From contig JBFWRL010000006.1 in NCBI GenBank assembly GCA_050248915.1, positions 15,852-79,851 of the forward strand: a stretch of 64,000 nucleotides of DNA. The letters are read 5' to 3'. The position numbers and the translations under genes were made by a program. The DNA comes from GCA-2770975 sp050248915. GTDB lineage: Bacteria; Cyanobacteriota; Sericytochromatia; UBA7694. Positions 27,676 through 37,024 of this stretch are shown piece by piece (position 1 is the stretch's first letter; each line of letters opens with the position of its first letter). The notes below the pieces were generated by a model. It searched no databases. It had not been told where the DNA came from and saw nothing but the letters and a program-made list of their open reading frames with translations.

Positions 27676-29892
27676 CTAGATGCTGGCCAAAATATGATTG
27701 AGTGTTTGGCTGGGGCGCATGGCCTGGGCCAGTTTTTCATCATTGGGATGGTAATACCCACCCATGTCGACCGCTGTGCCCTGAACGGCATTGAGTTCTG
27801 CCACAATGGTCTCTTCTTGGCTGCTGAGTTGCTCAGCAATGGGACCAAATTTGGCTTTTAACTCGGCATCTTCTTCTTGCAGGGCCAGTGCCTGTACCCA
27901 GTAGAGACCCAGATAAAAATGGCTGCCACGGTTGTCGAGCTGATGCACTTTGCGCGAAGGCGATTTATTGCTGGTCAAATACTGGCTGTTGGCGGTGTCG
28001 AGCGCTTTGGCCATGACTTTGGCTTTGGCATTGCCGGTGTGGGTTGCATAATCTTCGATCGAGACCGCCAGAGCCAAAAACTCGCCCAGTGAATCCCAGC
28101 GCAGGTGGTTTTCTTTTTGGAATTGTTGCACGTGTTTGGGGGCCGAGCCACCGGCACCGGTCTCATACATGCCGCCGCCAGCCAGCAAAGGCACAATCGA
28201 AAGCATTTTGGCCGAGGTCCCCAGTTCCAAGATCGGGAAGAGGTCGGTGAGATAATCACGCAGCACGTTGCCGGTCACCGAAATGGTGTCTTGGCCTTTG
28301 CGAATGCGCTCCAGGCTGTAGTTAATGGCCGAAACCGGGTCGAGAATTTTGAGCTCCAGGCCCTGGGTATTGTGCTCAGGCAAATAAACTTCGACTTTTT
28401 TGATCAGCTCAGCGTCATGGGCACGGTTGGCATCTAACCAGAAAACAGCGGGGCTGCCGGTGGCGCGTGAACGATTGACGGCCAGTTTGACCCAGTCTTT
28501 GACCGCCACGTCTTTGGTCTGGCACATTCTCCAGATATCGCCTTTGGCGACCGTGTGCTCAAAGACCTTTTCATCACCTTTCATCACGCGAATCAAGCCA
28601 TCACCCGGCGCAATAAAGGTTTTGTCGTGGGAGCCATATTCTTCGGCTTTTTGGGCCATCAAGCCGACGTTGGCCACATTGCCCATGGTAGACACATCAT
28701 ATTTGCCGTGGGTTTTGCAGTCTGAGATCACCGCCTGGTAAATCCCTGCATAACAGCGATCGGGAATCATGGCCACGGTGTCTTTTTCCTTGCCATCGGG
28801 GCCCCACATTTTTCCCCCACCGCGGATCATGGCGGGCATGGAGGCATCTACGATCGTGTCACTGGGTACATGTAAATTGGTAATGCCCTTGTCTGAGTCG
28901 ACCATGGCCAATGCGGGACGGTTCTGATACACCGCCTGCAGGGCATTTTCAATCTCACTTTTTTCGGCCTCAGGCAGGCCTGCAATTTTGCCATAGACAT
29001 CACCCAGGCCATTGCTGGCATCGATACCCAATTTGGCAAAGGTCTCGGCGTATTTTTCAAAGACCTCTTGGTAATAGACCTGAACACAGTGGCCAAAAAT
29101 GACCGGGTCTGAAACCTTCATCATGGTGGCTTTTAAATGCAAAGAGAGCAGCACATCTTCGGTTGCGGTCTGTTGAATTTGCTCGGCGAAAAATGTCCGC
29201 AACTTGGCCACTTCCATGCGGGAGGCATCAATGACTTCCCCTTTTAAGATCGGGAAGTTTTCTTTTAATACTTTGACTTCACCGCTGCCTGAGACAAATT
29301 CAATCCGAACCTGGCAATTGCTGTCCAGGGTGGTTGATTGCTCGCTGCCATAAAAATCCCCTTCACTCATGTGGGCGACGCGGGTTTTGGCGTCTGGGCT
29401 CCAGGCACCCATGGAATGGGGATGAGCTTTGGCATAGGCTTTGACGGCTCCTGCCACGCGGCGATCGGAATTGCCTTCACGCAAAACGGGATTGACGGCT
29501 GAACCCAAGACCTTGGCGTAGCGTTTTTTGATTGCTGCTTCAGCGTCGTTTTGGGGCTCTTCGGGGTATTCCGGCAGGGCATATCCCTGTGCTTGAAGCT
29601 CTGCAATCGCGGCTTTTAACTGGGGAATTGAGGCTGAAATATTGGGCAATTTGATGATATTGGCTTCGGGGGTTTTGGCCAGTTCACCCAATTCACTCAG
29701 GGCATCAGAGACCTGCTGCTCGGGGCGCAAATTTTCGGGAAAATTGGCCAAAATACGGCCTGCCAGTGAGATGTCGCGGGTTTCAATCTCAATTTTGGCG
29801 GTCGAAGCGATGGCTTTGACGATCGGCAAAAATGAGGCTGTGGCAAGCATCGGGGCTTCATCTGTTTTGGTATAAATAATTTTCATGGGCAT
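27676..29892 (-). CDS. icd: Monomeric isocitrate dehydrogenase (NADP+)
   Basis: TCA-cycle enzyme that oxidatively decarboxylates isocitrate to 2-oxoglutarate with NADP+. It belongs to the large monomeric family rather than the usual 45-kDa dimer. The 738-aa product matches the family length and begins IIYTKTDEAP, typical of this class. Further family segments include VNPVLREGNSDRR, HPHSMGAWSPDAKT, SEGDFYGSE and DSDKGITNLHVPSD. The ATG at 29892 is chosen; a second ATG two codons later is equally possible, and no strong ribosome site separates them. An extended -10 box lies about 75 bases upstream. The gene is single, between the signalling island and the methyltransferase-TPR gene. Confidence 0.96.
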   Translation of the reverse strand: MPMKIIYTKTDEAPMLATASFLPIVKAIASTAKIEIETRDISLAGRILANFPENLRPEQQVSDALSELGELAKTPEANIIKLPNISASIPQLKAAIAELQAQGYALPEYPEEPQNDAEAAIKKRYAKVLGSAVNPVLREGNSDRRVAGAVKAYAKAHPHSMGAWSPDAKTRVAHMSEGDFYGSEQSTTLDSNCQVRIEFVSGSGEVKVLKENFPILKGEVIDASRMEVAKLRTFFAEQIQQTATEDVLLSLHLKATMMKVSDPVIFGHCVQVYYQEVFEKYAETFAKLGIDASNGLGDVYGKIAGLPEAEKSEIENALQAVYQNRPALAMVDSDKGITNLHVPSDTIVDASMPAMIRGGGKMWGPDGKEKDTVAMIPDRCYAGIYQAVISDCKTHGKYDVSTMGNVANVGLMAQKAEEYGSHDKTFIAPGDGLIRVMKGDEKVFEHTVAKGDIWRMCQTKDVAVKDWVKLAVNRSRATGSPAVFWLDANRAHDAELIKKVEVYLPEHNTQGLELKILDPVSAINYSLERIRKGQDTISVTGNVLRDYLTDLFPILELGTSAKMLSIVPLLAGGGMYETGAGGSAPKHVQQFQKENHLRWDSLGEFLALAVSIEDYATHTGNAKAKVMAKALDTANSQYLTSNKSPSRKVHQLDNRGSHFYLGLYWVQALALQEEDAELKAKFGPIAEQLSSQEETIVAELNAVQGTAVDMGGYYHPNDEKLAQAMRPSQTLNHILASI

Positions 29893-29964
29893 AAAATGGC
29901 TCTGCGCGTTATGGCTGACATCAACGGCGTTGAGAGCGTCCTTTCTCAGGGAATGTGATGTAGC

Positions 29965-29973
29965 ATTTTAGCA
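29965..29973 (-). promoter_or_regulatory. Extended -10 promoter for isocitrate dehydrogenase
   Basis: TGCTAAAAT on the minus strand, the same nonamer as before add and the 132-aa receiver gene. The predicted leader is about 65 bases. Confidence 0.5.
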
Positions 29974-30086
29974 TGAATGCTGAATTTAGACGGGGGAAAG
30001 CTGGCTAAAATTGGCTTGCCTGTTTTGTGGATCTGCTATGCTGACTTTTGCTTTGAAGTCTCCATCGCTCATTTTGAGGTCCAGAC

Positions 30087-31952
30087 GTGCGCATACAACT
30101 GCAAAATCGGGTTCCTTACCAGCAATCTCTGCGCTGGCAGCTCAATTTGGATTATTATCAGGCCCGTGGAACAGGGGCCTTTCTCAACCAAGAGGTGCCC
30201 CATGACATCACCTCCAACCCGATCTTTGCCCGTCAGATCGCCACGGTTTTGATCGCCGCTGTGGTGGCCCAAGATTTGCCTGCCTCTGAGCCCGTGCGCA
30301 TTTTAGAGTTGGGCGCGGGTTTGGGAGATTTTGCCTATCACCTGATCACGGCCTTTGAAGCGCTCTGCCACGAACAGGGCTTGCCTTGGGCCGAGCGTCT
30401 CGAATATTGGCTTTCAGATATTTCGCTCAAAAGTGTTCAAAGCTGGCAGACATACCCGGTTTTTCAAGCTTGGTTGGCTCAGAAGCGTTTGCGCCTCTGC
30501 CAACTCGACGCGCTCGACCCCGCCCATTTTTGTGAGCGCGAAGGCCATGTAGACGTCTTTCCTGCTGGATTTTTCTCAGGGGTGATAGCCAATTACCATC
30601 ACTGTGTTTTGCCTGTTTCGCTTTTGATGTTGGACCAGGGGCAATATTACGCCGTTGAAAGCGAATTGTTTGCCTGGCTGGCTGGCCAGCCAGAGACACC
30701 GGCCCCTTTGCCCAAACGCCAAAAAATATTCTCAACTTTGGCTGCTGAACTTGCCCAGTGGCAACCCGAAGCCCATTTTGAACCACTTTTGGCTGCCGAG
30801 CTGCGCAGTGTGATTCCGGGGATTTGTCAAACCCTGGTTTTACCGGCTGTGGCCCAAAACTGGGCCCCCAATTTGGTCTTAAACGCCTCTTTGGTGCGCT
30901 GGATTCAAGAGGCCTGCCAAAATTTGCCTGCGGCCAAACAACTCCCCCCTGCCGACTTTGCTCAGGCTTTAGAAGCCGCCCTCGATTTACCGCTTTTTGC
31001 CACTCATTCTCTGCAGCAGAGCCAGCTTCAAGATGTCTATCACCCACGTGCGGTGGCGCTTGCCGATTGTGGCTCCGATCCTGCTGCCCGCGAGGTTTTA
31101 GCCAAATTCAGTGGCCAGTTTGAAAAAGCCGTGCTCACATATCCCTTGGCTTCGATGGCTTCTCTGCGGGCACTCTTGCCTTTGCTCAAGCACGCAGGAA
31201 TTTGTGTGCTCAGTGACAAAGGCCTCTACGAAACGGAGCAAATGGAAGGAACCAATTGGCCTATCCCCTCTTATCATGGGGGCAGTTTGGCCCAAATGGT
31301 CAATTTTCCCTTTTTGCGTGAATGGGCCCCCAAAATTGGTTTCCAGGTTGCCACGACGGCAGATCCGGCGGCTTTGATTCAGACCCAATTGCTGTGCAAA
31401 AGTGCGGTCTTGCCCATGCCCCTGCAAAGGGCTTTTCAGCAGGTATTTATCGCGCAGAATCAGAATCAATTACACACGCTTTTATTGCAAGCTGGGGTGG
31501 CTTTTTATCAGCAGCAAAAATACTCCGATGCCCTGCGTTATTATGCCGCTGCCAGGCATTATGGGCCCGAAGATGATACGTCACTTTTGTTTTTGGCCAG
31601 CACCTGTCTGGCACTTAAACAGCCCCAAAAAGCGGCCAGTTTTCTAAAACAACTGACCCCCAGTGCCTTTCAAACCTATACCCGACGCCTGTTAAAAGCC
31701 GAAATCCTGTTTCGGCTCAAACAATTCCCCGAAGCGATCGAAAACTATCTGCAAGTTTTGGCTTTTTTGCCCGAAGAGGCTGCCGTGGCGGGCTTGCGCA
31801 TGGGCATGCTCTATTTTAATTTGGGCGAGGCCTACAGTCAGATTGGGCAATTTTCAGAGGCCTTGCGCTATCTTCACAAAGCATCGGCCTTGATGCCCGA
31901 GCGGCAAGACCTCGCTCATTTGATACAAGGCTTGTCAGCGGCCCAGAGCTAA
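30087..31952 (+). CDS. SAM-dependent methyltransferase-like protein with C-terminal TPRs
   Basis: 621-aa protein of unknown substrate. Residues about 20-150 resemble the MidA/NDUFAF7-like class of SAM methyltransferases: a conserved N-terminal segment with Pro, Phe and Ala (SNPIFARQIA) is followed by motif I, ILELGAGLGDFAYHL. The middle has no match that I recognise. Residues about 465-615 form several tetratricopeptide repeats (ALRYYAAARHYGPED, AIENYLQVLAFLPEE, ALRYLHKASALMPE), which suggests protein-protein contact. The GTG start at 30087 follows a GAGG at about 10 bases. It lies just upstream of the giant flagellin gene in the same direction, so a role in modifying flagellin is possible but unproven. 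Confidence 0.7.
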   Translation: MRIQLQNRVPYQQSLRWQLNLDYYQARGTGAFLNQEVPHDITSNPIFARQIATVLIAAVVAQDLPASEPVRILELGAGLGDFAYHLITAFEALCHEQGLPWAERLEYWLSDISLKSVQSWQTYPVFQAWLAQKRLRLCQLDALDPAHFCEREGHVDVFPAGFFSGVIANYHHCVLPVSLLMLDQGQYYAVESELFAWLAGQPETPAPLPKRQKIFSTLAAELAQWQPEAHFEPLLAAELRSVIPGICQTLVLPAVAQNWAPNLVLNASLVRWIQEACQNLPAAKQLPPADFAQALEAALDLPLFATHSLQQSQLQDVYHPRAVALADCGSDPAAREVLAKFSGQFEKAVLTYPLASMASLRALLPLLKHAGICVLSDKGLYETEQMEGTNWPIPSYHGGSLAQMVNFPFLREWAPKIGFQVATTADPAALIQTQLLCKSAVLPMPLQRAFQQVFIAQNQNQLHTLLLQAGVAFYQQQKYSDALRYYAAARHYGPEDDTSLLFLASTCLALKQPQKAASFLKQLTPSAFQTYTRRLLKAEILFRLKQFPEAIENYLQVLAFLPEEAAVAGLRMGMLYFNLGEAYSQIGQFSEALRYLHKASALMPERQDLAHLIQGLSAAQS

Positions 31953-31994
31953 ACCCTTCTTTGCTTGTCAAACAGCCATTTTTCGGCCTGTTGA

Positions 31995-32055
31995 GACATT
32001 TTTTTTACATTGTTTACATAATGTTTATACAATGTTTTGACATTTTTTTTACATT
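31995..32055 (+). promoter_or_regulatory. Paired direct repeats around an inverted repeat, upstream of the giant flagellin
   Basis: A 17-bp sequence (GACATTTTTTTTACATT) occurs exactly at 31995-32011 and 32039-32055, 44 bases apart. Between them is an inverted repeat: ACATTGTTTA at 32007-32016 facing TATACAATGT at 32026-32035, with one mismatch. The whole 31953-32239 interval is very AT-rich and holds no other gene. The arrangement suggests an operator or a binding region for a dimeric regulator of flagellin expression. Confidence 0.45.
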
Positions 32056-32239
32056 TGGCAATATTGGGTTATTTTTGAATATTTTTGGCTTTCATGACAA
32101 AATATAGCTATTCAATCGTTTACAAAAAGTCATTTTCTTTGTTAAGATCTGTATTACAACATTTTTGAATTTGCATTACATCAGCTTATTTCGCCCGTCT
32201 TCAACCAGACCCAGGAACAGACAGAAGAGGCCAACACGG

Positions 32240-35200
32240 ATGTCGAGCGTAAACCCACTCTCTAATTTTGCCTATAATTCGCTGGTTTTGCAGCGCACGC
32301 TGGGAATCAACCAGAATTTGCTCAATCGCACGATTGAGCGCCTGACCACAGGCTTGAGAATCAACCGTGCGGCAGACGATCCGCTCGGCATTACCTTGGC
32401 CCGGCGCGCCCAAACCAAATTGGTCAGCAATCGCCAGGCCGCTGACAATACCCAGCAATCGATTACCTTGGCAGACACAGCAGCCAATAGTGTGCAGGGG
32501 GTGGTGAGCAATTTGCAGCGGATGCGCGAATTGATTCTCGAAAGTATCAGCGATACAGCCAGTTCCACCGATCGCTCGCGGATTCAGTCTGAGATCAATA
32601 AATTGGTCGAAAACACCGATTATCTCTCGCGTCAATCGATTTTTAACACCCGTCAATTGCTCGATGGCTCTCTGACCGACTTTGTTTTGCCCAGCGCTGC
32701 ATCGGGAGATATTGTCTATAACGCCAGTCTCAAAGATGCCAGCGGCACTGCCTTCGACTTTTTAACAGGTGCGCCGACCATTGACCCCGATACCTCGGCC
32801 TTTGACTCGGTCCAGTTTCGGATTTTTGCCAATGGCAGCGGGGGCTATGGCCTCGAAGTGAGCACCGCCAACGCGGGAGTGGCTTTGACCTATAACGATA
32901 TCACCACTGCGCCGACCGCTGTGAGTTTGACCGCCGGTGGGGCCACTGCCAGTTTTAACGTCGCGGCCATTACCGGGGGCACCGCTGGGGTGAGTGGCCC
33001 TTTGTCGAGCACGGAACTGGATCAGAGCATTGGCAGCTTGGTGGCTTCGGGCCGCCTCAATACGGTCAATTATGGTGCCCTCAATCTGAGCCTGGGGGGC
33101 ACAGCGTTTAATAATCTGATCGACGTACAATCGAGTACCACCCTCAATCAGGTACTTACTGCGATTCAGGGAGCCACTTCGGGGGTGAGTGCCACTTATA
33201 ACAGCGGGGCGGGCACCTTTTCGGTGAGCTATAGCAATACGGCTTCAGCCACAACTACCCGCACCTCGGCGTATAGCACCGCGGGCACCCCCACGTCTGT
33301 GGGCGGGCCCTATAGCAGTTTTGCCTCTCTCAACCCCGCTGCCCAGGGGCCCAATTATCCAGATATCACCTCTTTTTTGCCCACCGGCAGCTTTGATCCC
33401 GATAGCTTGCCCGGCGGCACCTATTTTGCCGCCTCAGGGGATATTCCCCTCGATACCTCGGTCAGTTATACCGGCTCGGGGGCCAATCTGCTCAGTTTCT
33501 TTGGCCTGAGCAATACTGTGAATAATTACCAGATCACGGATTACAACACCGAGTTTTACGGGGATGTGCTCTCGGTGGGCGCAGACTACAGCAACCGCAC
33601 CCGCGTTGTGATCACCGATGTGACTGGCGAGCAAAGCCAGACGGGCACCCAAGATACGGGCCTGTCTGCCACAGACCTGACCCGCTCCTTGGGCGAACTC
33701 AGCACGCCGTATGTCAGCTTGACCAGTGGGGCCACCAGTTTGCCCGATTTCACCACAGGTGGGCCTTTTACCATTGATTTTGGCTCCAATGGCGTGTTCA
33801 GCTATAATTTTGACCCCGATAGCGATACCATTCAATCCGTGATTGATGCGGTCAATGCCTTTGGGGTTACGGTCAATACTGCTGATTCCACAGCCAACGT
33901 CACCGCGAGTTTTAACGCCACCACGGGGCAGGTCACGATCAGCAACGATCCTCCCGATGGGGCCACTTCGGGTTTGGGCATTGTTGAAAATACCGAGATC
34001 GAAAACTCTCAGCTCAAATTGGCCTTTGGCTCTAAATCTTCAGATATTGTCACGGTCAACAATCCCAGCGATTTGACCATCGATGAACTCGTGACAGAGA
34101 TCAATAACCAGCTCAACAAAGCCATGGGCACCTCAGGGGTGGTGGTGGCCTCTTTCTCTTATGCTTCTCTGGATGATCGGCTCAGCTTTGACCTCTCCCA
34201 ATACACGACCTCAACGGCTTTTGGCGATCATGTTGAGTTTGACCTCTCGGGCGCAACCGGGACCGATGGTGAGCCCAATGGTTACGATATTGCCGACTTT
34301 TTTAACCTGATTCCCGAAGGGATGACGGCAGCCCAGTTTAATACCGCCGGTGGGGTGATCAATGCACCGGCGGTGGGGGGCATTGTCACCAGTATTTCAG
34401 ATATAGACAACAGTGCTGATGTCAGTGCCACTGATCCCCGTGAGATCACAGCCAGTATTTACCTCAGCTATTCTCTGGCTGATTTGAGCGCAGGTATTTC
34501 AACCCCAGCCAATAACAGCATTACCTTTGGCAGCAATGCGACCAGCACCGCTTTGCAGGACTTCTTTAATATTGCCAATGTGGCCGATACGGGCACAGGG
34601 GTGTCTCAGTCCACAATTAGCAGCACCGATATCGACAATGGGGCCACTTATAGCGGCTTAAACGTCAGCAATCCCTCCTCTTTGACCTTTACCGAGTTGC
34701 TGACAGCCCCTTCCCCCGCTTTGCAGGGGCTGAGTGGCTTGGTCGGCCAAACCCTGCGGATTGATGGCACCGACGTGATTACCGTGGCTTCGACCTCCAC
34801 CATTCAAAATATCATCGACGCCATCAATGGCTATAACAATGGCGCGGCTCCCAGCAACAAAGATTACGAGGCCAGTTTTGCCTCGGGGCGTTTGAGTATC
34901 AATGTGGTTGATACCGCCAATTTGAGCAATCCAGCCAGTCAAGCCGCTGCCAACCCCAGTGGGGCCACACCCACCGTCAATGCCAATACTCTGACCCTCG
35001 ACAGTGCAACTTATGCCTTCAGTGGCAATCCGGCCCCAACGGCCTTTGGCCCGAGTGCCACTGCGCCCGGTGTGGGGGATACCCCGTATCTCTACACCAC
35101 GCCCACGGCCCCAGCAGATATTTCGAGTATCAGCTTTGGCGGAGCCACCAATTTGGCAAGTGTTTTGTTGCTGGGCAATGCGATCAATGCCTCAACCACC

Positions 35201-35890
35201 GCCGGGACCCCCACGGTGACCAGTGACAGCTACAGCGGCAGTTTTTCGGGCACCTCTCCCAATTTCACCTTAACAGGCAGCCAAACCCGTAATTTTGCGG
35301 CCACTTCTACCACCAATAGTTCGGGGGCCATTGGCAATACCACTGGCACGGGCTCTGCGATCAATTTGGACCTCACTTCTCTGCCGAGCAATGGCGTGGT
35401 GGCAGAGGTGGCCATTTCTCCGGCGATCTTGGGCCGCTTTGAAAACCGCGGTTTGGTTTTTCAAATTGGCGGCGAAGAGGGCAATACCCTGAGTTTTAAT
35501 ATCAACGAACTCACCGCTGACTCGTTGCATTTAGAGGGATTGAGTACCTTTCGCAGTGGCGACAGCGATGCGCTGGCGCGTTTGCGTGGCAATAATGCCC
35601 TGCGCACAGTGGATGCAGCCATTGAACAGAGCCTGGATGTGCTCAATCAGGTTGGCATTTACCAGCGACTTTTGGAATCCAATTTAGATTATCTTGGCAA
35701 TAAACAAATTACCATGAGCCAATATCTCTCTGATATTCAAGATGCCGATGTGGCAGAAGAGACGATGAATCTGACCAAAGCCCAGGTGACGGCCCAAGTG
35801 GGGGCTGCGCTCTTTGCGCAAAATTCAGCCAATACCTCTTCGCTGTATGGGCTACTCTTTGGCTCCAGCGGCGGTTCTTTTGGCAGTTAG
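32240..35890 (+). CDS. Giant flagellin with Flagellin_IN-like repeats
   Basis: Flagellar filament protein of about 1216 aa, more than twice the usual length. The N-terminal 150 residues are a clear flagellin D0/D1 segment (RLTTGLRINRAADDPLG, QRMRELILES, FNTRQLLDGS). The C-terminal 100 residues form the matching helix (QDADVAEETMNLTKAQV), with an unusual Gly/Ser-rich extension. The long surface region between them is Ser/Thr/Gly/Ala-rich and beta-type. It contains at least four segments like the Flagellin_IN motif of FliD and some flagellins, near residues 296-330, 530-565, 611-650 and 853-890 (for example TIQSVIDAVNAFGV, TIQNIIDAINGYN). The ATG at 32240 is preferred: it has GAGG upstream and begins like other flagellins. 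The reading frame is open from 32165. Confidence 0.88.
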   Translation: MSSVNPLSNFAYNSLVLQRTLGINQNLLNRTIERLTTGLRINRAADDPLGITLARRAQTKLVSNRQAADNTQQSITLADTAANSVQGVVSNLQRMRELILESISDTASSTDRSRIQSEINKLVENTDYLSRQSIFNTRQLLDGSLTDFVLPSAASGDIVYNASLKDASGTAFDFLTGAPTIDPDTSAFDSVQFRIFANGSGGYGLEVSTANAGVALTYNDITTAPTAVSLTAGGATASFNVAAITGGTAGVSGPLSSTELDQSIGSLVASGRLNTVNYGALNLSLGGTAFNNLIDVQSSTTLNQVLTAIQGATSGVSATYNSGAGTFSVSYSNTASATTTRTSAYSTAGTPTSVGGPYSSFASLNPAAQGPNYPDITSFLPTGSFDPDSLPGGTYFAASGDIPLDTSVSYTGSGANLLSFFGLSNTVNNYQITDYNTEFYGDVLSVGADYSNRTRVVITDVTGEQSQTGTQDTGLSATDLTRSLGELSTPYVSLTSGATSLPDFTTGGPFTIDFGSNGVFSYNFDPDSDTIQSVIDAVNAFGVTVNTADSTANVTASFNATTGQVTISNDPPDGATSGLGIVENTEIENSQLKLAFGSKSSDIVTVNNPSDLTIDELVTEINNQLNKAMGTSGVVVASFSYASLDDRLSFDLSQYTTSTAFGDHVEFDLSGATGTDGEPNGYDIADFFNLIPEGMTAAQFNTAGGVINAPAVGGIVTSISDIDNSADVSATDPREITASIYLSYSLADLSAGISTPANNSITFGSNATSTALQDFFNIANVADTGTGVSQSTISSTDIDNGATYSGLNVSNPSSLTFTELLTAPSPALQGLSGLVGQTLRIDGTDVITVASTSTIQNIIDAINGYNNGAAPSNKDYEASFASGRLSINVVDTANLSNPASQAAANPSGATPTVNANTLTLDSATYAFSGNPAPTAFGPSATAPGVGDTPYLYTTPTAPADISSISFGGATNLASVLLLGNAINASTTAGTPTVTSDSYSGSFSGTSPNFTLTGSQTRNFAATSTTNSSGAIGNTTGTGSAINLDLTSLPSNGVVAEVAISPAILGRFENRGLVFQIGGEEGNTLSFNINELTADSLHLEGLSTFRSGDSDALARLRGNNALRTVDAAIEQSLDVLNQVGIYQRLLESNLDYLGNKQITMSQYLSDIQDADVAEETMNLTKAQVTAQVGAALFAQNSANTSSLYGLLFGSSGGSFGS

Positions 35891-36333
35891 GTTTCAGGGC
35901 TGGGTTTGATGTCTGATTGATGTCTGACGTTGAGGGGTCCCGGGCGGTTGCGTTGCCTGGGGCGAATTTTCAGGCCTTGGCGCCACGTACGCCGGTAGTC
36001 TTTGAGCGTGTTTAAAATTTCGGCTATGCCTTGGGCATGGGTGCCACCCTGTCTGAATTCTCTGTGCAGGGCCTGAGCCAAATATTCATGACTGAGATAG
36101 AGATGTTGGTAGGCCTGTTCGTCGGAATGGCTAAAAATTGCCAATAAATGGGTCAAAATTTGGCTGGCCAAAGACAGCAATTGCCGGGATTGGCTGCCAT
36201 TGACACTGCTCTGAGCCAAAGCCTGTTCGAGCAGAAGAATCAAGCGATCATAGAGCAGCAGAATGGCGCGGGGCACCGAGGCTGTGTCGACCAGCGCTCT
36301 GCGATAGGCCTCGTCAGACGGAGGCGTGGGCAT
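35887..36333 (-). CDS. fliS: FliS-like flagellin export chaperone
   Basis: Small helical protein of 148 aa with the FliS pattern: the N-terminal segment YRRALVDTASVPRAILLLYD, then long helices predicted to wrap the C-terminal D0 helix of unfolded flagellin and stop it polymerising in the cytosol. A basic Arg/Pro-rich C-terminal tail beyond the fold is unusual. The ATG at 36333 is chosen because it starts in the conserved region. The frame is open further upstream but would run through the acetyltransferase gene in another frame. It overlaps that gene by 20 bases and may be translationally coupled to it. It converges on the giant flagellin gene, sharing the TTAG stop overlap, so the giant flagellin is its likely client. 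Confidence 0.75.
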   Translation of the reverse strand: MPTPPSDEAYRRALVDTASVPRAILLLYDRLILLLEQALAQSSVNGSQSRQLLSLASQILTHLLAIFSHSDEQAYQHLYLSHEYLAQALHREFRQGGTHAQGIAEILNTLKDYRRTWRQGLKIRPRQRNRPGPLNVRHQSDIKPSPET

Positions 36334-36850
36334 AACGCCACCATTCGAAGGCTTGGGCTTCCCATTGATTGAGTTCCGCCTCGCGTTCGGGCTCCATTCT
36401 GACAAATCCCTGTTTCTCCAAAATGCGGCGAGAGGCATCATTTTGGGGGATAATGCGGGCCACAACTTCTTTGACAATCTGGGCATCGAGGGTCTCTAAG
36501 AGGGCCTGGATCAAGCGGCCGCCTGTGCCTTTGCCCCGCCATTCGGGATGAACCAAGAGACGCATCAGTTCAGCTTCTTCGCTGCCACTGGCCCAAGAGA
36601 CTTCACCATAGGCAATGGCCTCTTCATTTTCAACCAAGAGATAGGGGTGAATATCGTGATCTATGTGCCATTGTTCAAATACCTGGGGTTCGAGTGGAAA
36701 CTGTTTTTTGGCACACCAAAAAAAGTTCTCCTGAAAAGAACCGACCCAGGTCAAAAGGGCCTCTGCAAAAATCGGGTCAAAGGGATAGAGATTTTCAGCG
36801 AGGGAGGAGGATGTTTCTTCAGACGGTTCTTCAGACGATTTTTCAGACAT
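36314..36850 (-). CDS. GNAT-family N-acetyltransferase
   Basis: 178-aa acetyl-CoA-dependent acetyltransferase of unknown substrate. The acetyl-CoA motif A reads LLVHPEWRGKGTGGRLIQAL, and the later NDASRRILEKQGFV segment is the usual motif B. The ATG at 36850 has an AAGGAG ribosome site 8 bases upstream, which rules out the longer frame from 36898. The N-terminus is a short Ser/Glu-rich stretch. It overlaps the start of the FliS-like gene and may be co-expressed with it. Flagellin or amino-sugar acetylation is a possible role, but nothing in the sequence proves it. Confidence 0.85.
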   Translation of the reverse strand: MSEKSSEEPSEETSSSLAENLYPFDPIFAEALLTWVGSFQENFFWCAKKQFPLEPQVFEQWHIDHDIHPYLLVENEEAIAYGEVSWASGSEEAELMRLLVHPEWRGKGTGGRLIQALLETLDAQIVKEVVARIIPQNDASRRILEKQGFVRMEPEREAELNQWEAQAFEWWRYAHASV

Positions 36851-37024
36851 GGACAGGCTCCTTTTAAGGCACAGCTTGTTCTTCAGTTTACCAGACATGC
36901 CGTAATAAAGCCCCTTCCTTCAGGTGGGGGATATAAGACATACTCAGCGAAGCTGGGTCATAACCTTTCAATTATTTTTATTTTATACTAGAAATTTCAG
37001 CGTAATATGCAGTATAATACCCTT

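Noticed and set aside
28105..28741. Plus-strand frames over the isocitrate dehydrogenase gene
   Set aside because: Out-of-frame shadows of a fully conserved 738-aa enzyme.
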